Translations under genes and position numbers: made by a program | Notes under the pieces: model-generated | Told to the model about the DNA's origin: nothing | Database searches by the model: none | What the model saw: only the letters and a program-made list of their open reading frames with translations | Shown: positions 15,426 through 21,997 of the stretch, in pieces | Numbering within the stretch: the stretch's first letter is position 1 | Layout: the number at the start of each line of letters is the position of its first letter | Origin: JBBIQS01 sp037442205 | GTDB lineage: Bacteria; Myxococcota; Myxococcia; Myxococcales; UBA5297 | Assembly (NCBI GenBank): GCA_037442205.1 | Contig: JBBIQS010000115.1 | Span: forward strand, 1 to 21,997 | Direction of reading: 5' to 3' | DNA length: 21,997 nucleotides

Positions 15426-18400
15426 ATGAAACGCTCGTTGTCGCGATTGGCCGGTGCGGCGCTCCTCCTGACGGCGCAGGTCGCCCTGGCGCAGGGCTAC
15501 CAGGCGTCGGCCCCCTCGGCCGGGACGGCGCCCACCTACAGCGGCTGGACCACCTTCTCGTTTGTCTCCAGCGGCAGCCTGAGCGCCGCCGACGAAGGGG
15601 TCGCCACCCTCAACCTGCCCGCCGGGTTCAGCTTCACCTTCTACGGCAAGAGCTACACGTCGTTGACGGTGAGCACCAACGGGCTGCTGATGTTCGAGCC
15701 CGCCACCTGCGGGGCCTGCGCCTCGAACTCCAACATTCCCTCGCCCGGCACTCCCAACGGCTTCGTCGCCTTCTGGTGGGACGACATGGAGCTGGCGCAG
15801 GCCCAGGGCGAGTACGCGGTCTCCGGCACCCCCGGCAACCGGGTCTACTCCGTCCGCCTCAGGGATTTCGGCCGCTATTCCTACTCCGGGCCAGCCGGGC
15901 TGCGCACGGTGCAGATCGACCTGCACGAGGGCGGAATCATCGACGTCTACTACGGCGCGATCTCCGGGACTCTCTCCTCCAGCGAGTCGGCCTCGGCGGG
16001 AGTGGAGGACGCCGCAGGCGGGCAGGGGGCGGCGGCGCTGAGCTGCACCAACACCACCAGCCACTGCGCGGGCACCGATTGGCCGGCGGGCAAGTACATC
16101 CACTACAGCCACGGCGAGCCGGACCTGGTGGTCCCCGACGTCACCGTCACTCCGCTGGTGGCGGCCACCGTCAACGGCAACCCCGGCTACCAGTTCAACC
16201 TGGATGCCACCGTGCGCAACCAGGGCCTGCAGAACGCGGCGGGAGTGACCTTCGACGTCTACCTCTCCAATCACCCCGGCGTGAACCCGGCTACCGACAA
16301 GAAGCTCTACAGCTACACGACGCCCTTCGACCTGGCCGGCCAGGCCCAGAAAACGATCTCGGTGCAAGCGCTGACCTTCGAGCGGCCGGCGCTGACCGGC
16401 ACCTACTACATCGCCGTGCTGGCCGACCCGAACAACCAGGTGGCCGGCGAGCTGCTCAAGAGCAACAACGTCGGGGTGAGCACCCCGATCTCGATCGGGG
16501 TGGACCTGGTGGGCGACATCTCCGGCCCGGTGGCCAGCGCCCCCGGCGACCCCATCGACGTGAACCTGACCCTCAAGAACCTGGGCACCGATCCCTCTGG
16601 CCCGTTCAACTACGACATCTACATGTCGCCCGACGGGACGCTGGGCGCCAACGCCATCAAGCTCAGGCCGATCTCTACCCCGCGCAACTCCGGGTTGGCC
16701 GCCGGCACGAGCCTCGCCACCACCGCCAGCGTCGCTGCCGGATCGCTCACCGACGGCGCCTACTACCTGATCCTGGTGGTGGACCCGCCGACCACCGCGC
16801 TGCCCAACGGCGAGGTGGCGGAGAGCGACGAGACCAACAACGTCAAGGCCTCCAGCGCCACCGTCACCCTGACCGCCTCGGACCTGCAGGTGGACAACGT
16901 GCGCCTGCAGTCGTCGGCGTCGCCGTACCCTCCCACTGCCGATGGCTACTTCGGCGAGCCGCTGCGGGTGGTGTTCACCGTGACCAACGTCGGGCCCAGC
17001 AACGCCCGCAACTTCGACGTGGCGGCGGTGCTGTCGGCCGATACCTTCATCAGCCCGGCCTTCGACCAGAACCTGACCCCCGCCGGCGCGGCCTTCAAGA
17101 ACCAGGTGCTGATGCCGGGCGAGGTGCGCGACTACACCATGGACGTGGTGCTGCCCACGGCCGGCCGGACTGGGCAGCCGCTGGCCGAGGGCAGCTACTT
17201 CATCGGAGCGATCGCCGGAGCCTTCCAGCGCATCCCCGAGTCCAACCTCAAGAACAACACCGCCAGCGCGCAGGTGCGGGTGCGCCAGCCGGCGCCGGAT
17301 TTCACCCCGGCCCGGGTCGAGGCTCCGGCGGCTGCCGGCGTGGGCGAGGTGATGCCGGTCTTCCGGGTCATCAAGAACATCGGCAACCGCGGCAACGACG
17401 GGGTGGGCGCCCAGCCGGTGGAGTACCGCTACGTCCTGTCCTCCAATGACCTGATCAGCGCCGAGGACATCCCGCTGCAGATCCTCTCCGGCGGCACCCT
17501 GGTGGACACCGCGAGCGTGCAGCTGCCGGCGGCGGGCGAGAGCCGGCTGACCGACCTGGTGCAGGTCCCGCAGGGGGTCTCGCCGGGTGCCTACTACGTC
17601 GGGATCATCGTCAACCCGGGCGTCAAGGTCCCGGAGTTGGAGACCGCCAACGACACCCTGGCCTCGATCGCCACGGTGGAGTTGGCTCCGGCCAACCTCA
17701 AGGTGCTCACCGGGGCCCTGCCCGACGCGCTGGTCGGGATCGGCTACTACCAGCAGTTGGCCGCCGCCGGAGGCGACGGCAGCTACCTCTGGTCGCTGGA
17801 GCCGGGCGAGTCGCTTCCGGCGGGCCTGTCGCTGACCCCGGCCGGAGAGCTCTCCGGGGTCCCCACCGCCGAGGCCACCGCGGTCTTCACGGTGCGGGTC
17901 AGCTCGGCTGGCCGGTCGGCGCTGGCCCGGCTGGTGCTGCGGGCGGTGGCGCCCTCGGGCTCGCTGAGCGTGGTCTCCTCGCTGCTGCCCTCGGCGGCGC
18001 TGAGCACCAGCTACCTGGTGCCGCTGTCGGCGGTCGGCGGGGTGCGCCCCTACCTCTGGTCGCTGCAGGGCGGGACGCTGCCCGCCGGCCTGGCCCTCAC
18101 CGAGTCCGGCAAGGTCATCGGCACCCCGACCAAGTCCTATCCCGACGGAGCCAGGTTCACGGTGGCAGTGACCGACGCCAACGGCAGCGTGGCCACTTCC
18201 GAGCTGACCCTGAAGGTCTACGACGTCGGCGCCCTGCGCATCGCCACCAGCAAGCTGGGCGAGGTCTCGGTGGGCGTTCCCTTCGCGCTGCAGTTGCAGG
18301 CCAGCGGAGGCAGCGGCGCGCTGAGCTGGGCGCTGGAAGGAGCCCCGGGTTGGGTCTCGGTCCAGCCGCTGGTCAACGCCATCACCGGAGTGGCCACCCA

Positions 18401-21400
18401 GGCCGGGTGCTTCCCGCTGCGGATCGTGGTCAGCGACGCCGCCGGCCACTCCGACGCCGCCGACTTCGTGCTCACCGTCATTCCCCGGGCCGCCTCCTTC
18501 ACCCCGGTGTCCATCCCCGAGGCGCACCCGGGCGACAGCTACCTGGTCGACCTGGCCCCGGGGGCCAAGCCGCACGCGCTCTTCAGGCTGTGGGCCGGGG
18601 CGCTGCCCGAGGGGCTGGCCCTGAGCACCGACGGCCGCATCTCCGGAACGGTGTCCGAGCAGGCCGCGCCGCGCCAGTACGACTTCCTGCTGGAGGTGCG
18701 CGAGGACACCGGGGCCGAGGCGCTGTACGCGATGACGATCCGGGTAGTGGCCAAGGGGGCGGCGACCACCGAGACGACCGGCGGCGGCGGTGGCTGTTCG
18801 ACCGGCGGAGGAGCGTTGATGCCTGTGGGATTGCTGGGGGTGCTGCTATTGCCGCTGTGGCGCCGGCGCGCCCGGCGGGCGGCCCCGCTGGCGCTGGCGG
18901 CCTCGGTGCTGGCGGTGGCGCTGCCGGCGGCGGCGCTGCCGGCGGCCAGCTACCACCGGGCGGTGGATCTGGCCTCGCCCTACGTGCCGCTGGACAGCCC
19001 CAACTCGCTCAAGCTCAGCGGCAGCACCGGGCAGAAGACGGTGCCGCTGCCGTTCACCTTCTCCTTCTACGGATCGCCCTACACCGCGGTGACCGCCGGC
19101 TGCCGCGGCTACCTGACGCTGGGCAACGACGTGGCCAACGCCGCCACCAGCATGGGCATTCCCAACTACGCCATCGCCGGGCCGCTGATCGCCCCGTGGT
19201 GGGGCAGCTGGAACTGCACTCCCGACTCGGTGAGCTGGGCGGTGCTGGGGAGCTATCCGAGCCGGGTGATGGTGGTGCAGTGGGACCGGGTCTGGAACCA
19301 GGCTGACCCCGACGCCACCCACGGGATGTCCTTCCAGGCGAGGCTGTACGAGACCGGCAACAAGGTCGAGTTCAGCTACGGCCCCTCCGATCTCGCCGGC
19401 TCGCCCAACGCGGGCACCATCCGCGCCGGGGTCGGCATCCAGCAGGGGGCGACCCTGGGGAGCGCCGGGCTGGACTGCACCACTCCGCAGACCACCGGCA
19501 TCTCCGGGGCGCAGTGCGCCCCGGCCGACTACAAGGCGGGTTCGCGGGTGACCTTCACCCGGCCGCCCGAGCTGTCGGTGGCCGCCGCCTACTGCGACGA
19601 GACCGGCTACGCCGGGGTGCCGATGCGCATGGGGGCCACCGTGCTCAACTCCGGCGGCGAGCCGGCCAGCGGCGTGTCGGTGCGCTTCTACCTGTCCACC
19701 AGCCCGACCTTCACCAACGCCACCAGCTCGGCGCTCGAGACCTCGCCCGACCTGACGCCGGCGCTGGCCATCGCTCAGAAGCGCGACGTGGTGCTCACGC
19801 CTCGGCTGCCGGCCAACCTGTCGGGAACGAGCTTCTACATCTTCGCCAAGGTCGATCCGCTCGATCGCATCGCCGAGGACGACGAGACCAACAACCTTTC
19901 GGCGGCCATCCCCTTCAAGCTGGGCGGGCCGACGCCCGACCTCGCCGCCGGGCCGACCACCGCCTCGGCGACCAGCGCCAAGCCCGGCCAGACGGTCCGG
20001 GCGCAGTACCTGGTGAAGAACGTAGGCAACGCCTTCGCCGGCCCGTGCGGCGTGGACGCCGACTGTGGCGCCTCCGGCAAGGTGTGCGACGCCGGCCGCT
20101 GCCGCCCGCTGTGCGGCTCGGGCGGGACCTGCTCCGGGAACTGGACCTGCACCGCCGGCGGCTTCTGCGACGCCCCGCCCTGCGCGGTCGCCGGCGACTG
20201 CCCCAGCGGCGAGGAGTGTCTGGCCAGCGCCTGCCGGACCCGCCCGATCCGCTTCGGGGTCTACCTGTCGGACAACGCTTCGATCAGCCAGGCCGACACC
20301 GCGCTCGCGGCGGTCACCGGCTCGCTGGCCCTGGCCGCGGGCCTGCCCGCCGGCGGCCAGCAGGCGGGTGAGGTCGAGGTGCAGCTGCCCAGCGCGGCGC
20401 TGCCCGGCGACTACTGGCTCGGGGTCATCGTCAACCCCGACGGTGCCATCCGCGAGATCACCGAGATGAACGACACCACCAGCGCGCCGGCGCCGCTGAC
20501 CCTGGCCTCGGACACTCTGGACTTCCTCACTGCCGCGGCGCTGCCTGATGCCTCGCTGCTGGCGCCCTACGGGGTCCACCTGCGGGCCGCTGGCGGAAAC
20601 GGCGCCTTCGTCTTCTCCCTGGATGCCCAGAGCACGCTGCCGCCGGGGCTCAAGCTGTCCAGCGCCGGCGATCTCTCGGGTATCCCGAGCAGCGCCCGGG
20701 ATCTGCCCTTCACCTTTACGGTGAACGTGACCTCTGCCGGGCAGACCATTCCCCGCGCCTTCACGTTGAAGGTCAATCCCGCCGGGCTGCCGCTGGGGAT
20801 CCTGACCCGCGATCTGCCGGCCGGGCAGTTCCGCACCGCCTATCAGGTCCCACTGTACGCGGTCGGCGGAACCGCTCCCTACCGCTGGTCGCTCGCGGCC
20901 GGCGGACAGCTGCCTGCGGGGATGGTGCTCTCCGCCGCGGGGAGCATCGAGGGCGTGCCGCAGATGCAGGGCTCGTTCGCGATCACCGTCCAGGTCGCCG
21001 ATTCGGCCGGGGCCACCGCCGCCCAGCCGCTGGTGCTGCCGATCATCGCCCCCGACCGGCTGCTGGTGGCGACCCAGGCGCTGCCGGAAGCGCTGCTGGA
21101 CAAGGTCTACTCGGCGACGCTGGTGGCCGCCGGCGGCAAGCCGCCCTATGCCTGGACGCTGATCGAGTCCCGGCGGCTGCCCAGCGACCCGACCCAGGGC
21201 CAGTCCCAGGCCTTCACCGTCCCGGCTCCCGGGCTGACGCTCGACAAGACCACCGGCGCCATCGCCGGGGTGCCCACCGTGGCCGGCAGCTACGTGGTCA
21301 CCCTGAAGGTGACCGACTCGGCCAAGGTCGACGACACCGCCTCGCTGGTGCTCCCGGTCCGCTTCGACCAGGGGCTGCGGGTGGAGACCCAGGCGCTCCC

Positions 21401-21997
21401 CGACGCCATCGTGGGCAAGGCCTACCAGACCCAGCTGACCGCCAGCGGCCCGGCCAACATCGGCAAGCTGCGCTGGTCGATCGCCTGCCTGCCGCAGTTG
21501 GATGAGGCCGGCAACCAGCTGGGCTGCACCCAGTCGCTGCCGGCGGGCTTCTCGCTGACCGCCGAGGGCGTCATCTCCAGCGACGGCCAGCCGGTGCCCA
21601 GCCCCGAGCCCGACGCGCTGGGGCACATCCAGCTGCGCACCCCGTTCAGCTTCATGGTCAAGGCGGCGGAGATCATCGCCGTCGACGGCAAGGAGCTCGA
21701 GGGGCGCACCGCCATCCAGCCGCTGTCGGTGACCATCCGGGTAGACGAGGTGCAGACGGTGCCGCAGTCGTCGTGCCAGGCGGCCGGGCCGGGCGCGCTG
21801 CTGCCTTGGCTGGGCGCCGCGCTGGCCCTGGGGCTCGCTCTGCCCCGGCGCCGCTGGGCCGGCTCGTTCGGGCTGTGGCTGGCGCTCCTGGCCTGCGCCC
21901 TGCCGGGCGGCCTCACCGCTTGCTCGTCCTCGACCCCCAAGATCCTGGACCGCTGCGCCTCGGTCACCTGCGACGACGCCGCCCTCTCCTGCGATCC
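15426..21997 (+). CDS. Giant surface (poly)protein of two CARDB/He_PIG units plus the start of a third, 3' partial
   Basis: One frame is open for 2190 codons to the window edge. Unit A (residues 1-1151) has a signal peptide (cleavage after ALA, residue 23) and a nidogen-like sandwich (FTFYGKSYTSLTVSTNG, FVAFWWDDME). Four CARDB-type repeats follow, with ends such as ESDETNN and ELETANDT, then four He_PIG-type repeats (LPAGLSL...SGVPT) and a Gly-Gly-Cys/hydrophobic/Arg anchor at 1119-1151. Unit B follows at once with a new signal peptide and the same order: sandwich domain (FTFSFYGSPYTAV, IAPWWGSW), two CARDB repeats (the second with a Cys-rich insertion), four He_PIG-like repeats and a Cys/hydrophobic/Arg anchor (about 2117-2143). 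A third hydrophobic segment with lipobox LTAC (Cys 2166) begins unit C. GGAG lies 9 bases before the ATG. These are probable cell-surface adhesive proteins; a specific function cannot be given. Confidence 0.85.
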   Translation, partial: MKRSLSRLAGAALLLTAQVALAQGYQASAPSAGTAPTYSGWTTFSFVSSGSLSAADEGVATLNLPAGFSFTFYGKSYTSLTVSTNGLLMFEPATCGACASNSNIPSPGTPNGFVAFWWDDMELAQAQGEYAVSGTPGNRVYSVRLRDFGRYSYSGPAGLRTVQIDLHEGGIIDVYYGAISGTLSSSESASAGVEDAAGGQGAAALSCTNTTSHCAGTDWPAGKYIHYSHGEPDLVVPDVTVTPLVAATVNGNPGYQFNLDATVRNQGLQNAAGVTFDVYLSNHPGVNPATDKKLYSYTTPFDLAGQAQKTISVQALTFERPALTGTYYIAVLADPNNQVAGELLKSNNVGVSTPISIGVDLVGDISGPVASAPGDPIDVNLTLKNLGTDPSGPFNYDIYMSPDGTLGANAIKLRPISTPRNSGLAAGTSLATTASVAAGSLTDGAYYLILVVDPPTTALPNGEVAESDETNNVKASSATVTLTASDLQVDNVRLQSSASPYPPTADGYFGEPLRVVFTVTNVGPSNARNFDVAAVLSADTFISPAFDQNLTPAGAAFKNQVLMPGEVRDYTMDVVLPTAGRTGQPLAEGSYFIGAIAGAFQRIPESNLKNNTASAQVRVRQPAPDFTPARVEAPAAAGVGEVMPVFRVIKNIGNRGNDGVGAQPVEYRYVLSSNDLISAEDIPLQILSGGTLVDTASVQLPAAGESRLTDLVQVPQGVSPGAYYVGIIVNPGVKVPELETANDTLASIATVELAPANLKVLTGALPDALVGIGYYQQLAAAGGDGSYLWSLEPGESLPAGLSLTPAGELSGVPTAEATAVFTVRVSSAGRSALARLVLRAVAPSGSLSVVSSLLPSAALSTSYLVPLSAVGGVRPYLWSLQGGTLPAGLALTESGKVIGTPTKSYPDGARFTVAVTDANGSVATSELTLKVYDVGALRIATSKLGEVSVGVPFALQLQASGGSGALSWALEGAPGWVSVQPLVNAITGVATQAGCFPLRIVVSDAAGHSDAADFVLTVIPRAASFTPVSIPEAHPGDSYLVDLAPGAKPHALFRLWAGALPEGLALSTDGRISGTVSEQAAPRQYDFLLEVREDTGAEALYAMTIRVVAKGAATTETTGGGGGCSTGGGALMPVGLLGVLLLPLWRRRARRAAPLALAASVLAVALPAAALPAASYHRAVDLASPYVPLDSPNSLKLSGSTGQKTVPLPFTFSFYGSPYTAVTAGCRGYLTLGNDVANAATSMGIPNYAIAGPLIAPWWGSWNCTPDSVSWAVLGSYPSRVMVVQWDRVWNQADPDATHGMSFQARLYETGNKVEFSYGPSDLAGSPNAGTIRAGVGIQQGATLGSAGLDCTTPQTTGISGAQCAPADYKAGSRVTFTRPPELSVAAAYCDETGYAGVPMRMGATVLNSGGEPASGVSVRFYLSTSPTFTNATSSALETSPDLTPALAIAQKRDVVLTPRLPANLSGTSFYIFAKVDPLDRIAEDDETNNLSAAIPFKLGGPTPDLAAGPTTASATSAKPGQTVRAQYLVKNVGNAFAGPCGVDADCGASGKVCDAGRCRPLCGSGGTCSGNWTCTAGGFCDAPPCAVAGDCPSGEECLASACRTRPIRFGVYLSDNASISQADTALAAVTGSLALAAGLPAGGQQAGEVEVQLPSAALPGDYWLGVIVNPDGAIREITEMNDTTSAPAPLTLASDTLDFLTAAALPDASLLAPYGVHLRAAGGNGAFVFSLDAQSTLPPGLKLSSAGDLSGIPSSARDLPFTFTVNVTSAGQTIPRAFTLKVNPAGLPLGILTRDLPAGQFRTAYQVPLYAVGGTAPYRWSLAAGGQLPAGMVLSAAGSIEGVPQMQGSFAITVQVADSAGATAAQPLVLPIIAPDRLLVATQALPEALLDKVYSATLVAAGGKPPYAWTLIESRRLPSDPTQGQSQAFTVPAPGLTLDKTTGAIAGVPTVAGSYVVTLKVTDSAKVDDTASLVLPVRFDQGLRVETQALPDAIVGKAYQTQLTASGPANIGKLRWSIACLPQLDEAGNQLGCTQSLPAGFSLTAEGVISSDGQPVPSPEPDALGHIQLRTPFSFMVKAAEIIAVDGKELEGRTAIQPLSVTIRVDEVQTVPQSSCQAAGPGALLPWLGAALALGLALPRRRWAGSFGLWLALLACALPGGLTACSSSTPKILDRCASVTCDDAALSCD
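18780..18878 (+). other. Internal MYXO-CTERM-like sorting signal ending unit A
   Basis: Residues 1119-1151 of the giant frame read as a Gly run, Cys 1124 (18795-18797), STGGG, a hydrophobic stretch (LMPVGLLGVLLLPLW) and RRRARR. This three-part order is that of MYXO-CTERM/GlyGly-CTERM anchors, which normally end a protein. Here the frame continues. Assignment is by pattern only. Confidence 0.6.
18807..18821 (+). promoter_or_regulatory. Internal Shine-Dalgarno and ATG at the A/B boundary
   Basis: GGAGGAG (18807-18813) lies 5 bases before an in-frame ATG (18819-18821). Ribosomes could start unit B here, giving a product whose N-terminus carries both hydrophobic segments. The GGA and GAG bases also encode Gly-rich anchor residues, so the match may be fortuitous. 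Confidence 0.35.
18858..18950 (+). other. Internal signal peptide starting unit B
   Basis: The Arg cluster of the unit A anchor (WRRRARRA) doubles as the positive n-region of a second export signal. It is followed by LALAASVLAVALPAAALPA and a signal-peptidase-I-like Ala-x-Ala site just before the sandwich domain of unit B (SYHRAVDL). Confidence 0.6.
20040..20250 (+). other. Twelve-cysteine insertion inside a CARDB repeat
   Basis: The CARDB strand ending NVGNAFAG is separated from its continuation IRFGVYLSDN by about 68 residues holding 12 Cys (1541-1603). Spacing is close to three C-x5-C-x5/6-C-x4/5-C blocks (CGVDADC, CGSGGTC, CAVAGDC). They resemble short disulphide-rich repeats common in Myxococcota surface proteins, and imply disulphide bonding outside the cytoplasm. 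Confidence 0.65.
21774..21854 (+). other. Internal Cys/hydrophobic/Arg anchor ending unit B
   Basis: Cys 2117 (21774-21776) is followed by AAGPG, a hydrophobic stretch (ALLPWLGAALALGLAL) and PRRR. This is the same arrangement as at the end of unit A but with a weaker Gly region. Confidence 0.55.
21846..21923 (+). other. Internal lipoprotein signal starting unit C
   Basis: After RRRWAGS comes FGLWLALLACALPGG and the lipobox LTAC (Cys at 21921-21923), then SSSTPKILDRC and a Cys-rich start cut by the window edge. From 21774 to 21921 there is no in-frame ATG, GTG or TTG, so unit C has no ordinary start of its own here. Confidence 0.55.

Noticed and set aside
12192..18575. 2127-codon open frame on the minus strand, antisense to the surface genes
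   Set aside because: It spans two genes and their gap, has shadow composition (Gly, Asp, Val, Arg, His, Gln runs) and no domain pattern. The plus-strand reading has clear ASH, VWA, CARDB and He_PIG repeats. Long antisense frames arise from GC-rich third codon positions.
18846..21626. 926-codon minus-strand frame antisense to unit B
   Set aside because: Shadow composition and no signal or domain; the plus frame is a coherent exported protein.

Overview
The window is GC-rich and densely coding, with long antisense open frames as expected at this base composition. I read it as chromosomal DNA of a Gram-negative member of the Myxococcota (old 'deltaproteobacteria') or a close relative. The reasons are an outer-membrane/LpxD lipid A gene pair, many large secreted or lipoprotein gene products, ASH, CARDB and He_PIG type beta-sandwich repeats, DxDC-type Cys-rich repeats, and Cys/hydrophobic/Arg C-terminal anchors of the MYXO-CTERM style. 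The taxonomic call is inference. I see no rRNA, tRNA, CRISPR array or insertion sequence.

Left part (1-8.8 kb), mostly housekeeping. A protein with an Ala/Pro-rich middle and an RGG/Gly-rich tail (minus strand) is divergent from a probable outer-membrane beta-barrel protein. That gene converges on a YbiT-like ABC-F ATPase. Next come a MaeB-type malic enzyme with a phosphotransacetylase-like tail, followed by a clear intrinsic terminator, and a Uma2-family protein. On the plus strand a good sigma70-type promoter drives skp/ompH and lpxD (TTG start), the periplasmic chaperone and lipid A acyltransferase pair.

Middle (8.8-12 kb, minus strand). A beta-propeller lipoprotein gene ends inside a hairpin shared with the end of lpxD. 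It lies 3 nt behind a gene for an exported protein with a Cys-x4-Cys motif and two membrane segments. Upstream of these is a HAD-family phosphatase.

Right part (12-22 kb, plus strand), a surface-protein locus. First is a lipoprotein of ASH repeats plus a von Willebrand A domain, interrupted by an in-frame TAA after codon 75. After a short gap containing an 11-bp GC hairpin, one open frame runs from 15426 off the end of the window (at least 2190 codons). It holds two complete paralogous exported proteins and the start of a third. Each internal boundary has the same form: Cys, hydrophobic segment and Arg cluster (a C-terminal sorting signal), followed immediately and in frame by a new signal peptide. 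The second boundary has no ATG, GTG or TTG codon from its Cys to the new lipobox. This looks like a bacterial surface polyprotein, or a giant protein with helical-hairpin anchors, and it is the most unusual thing in the window.
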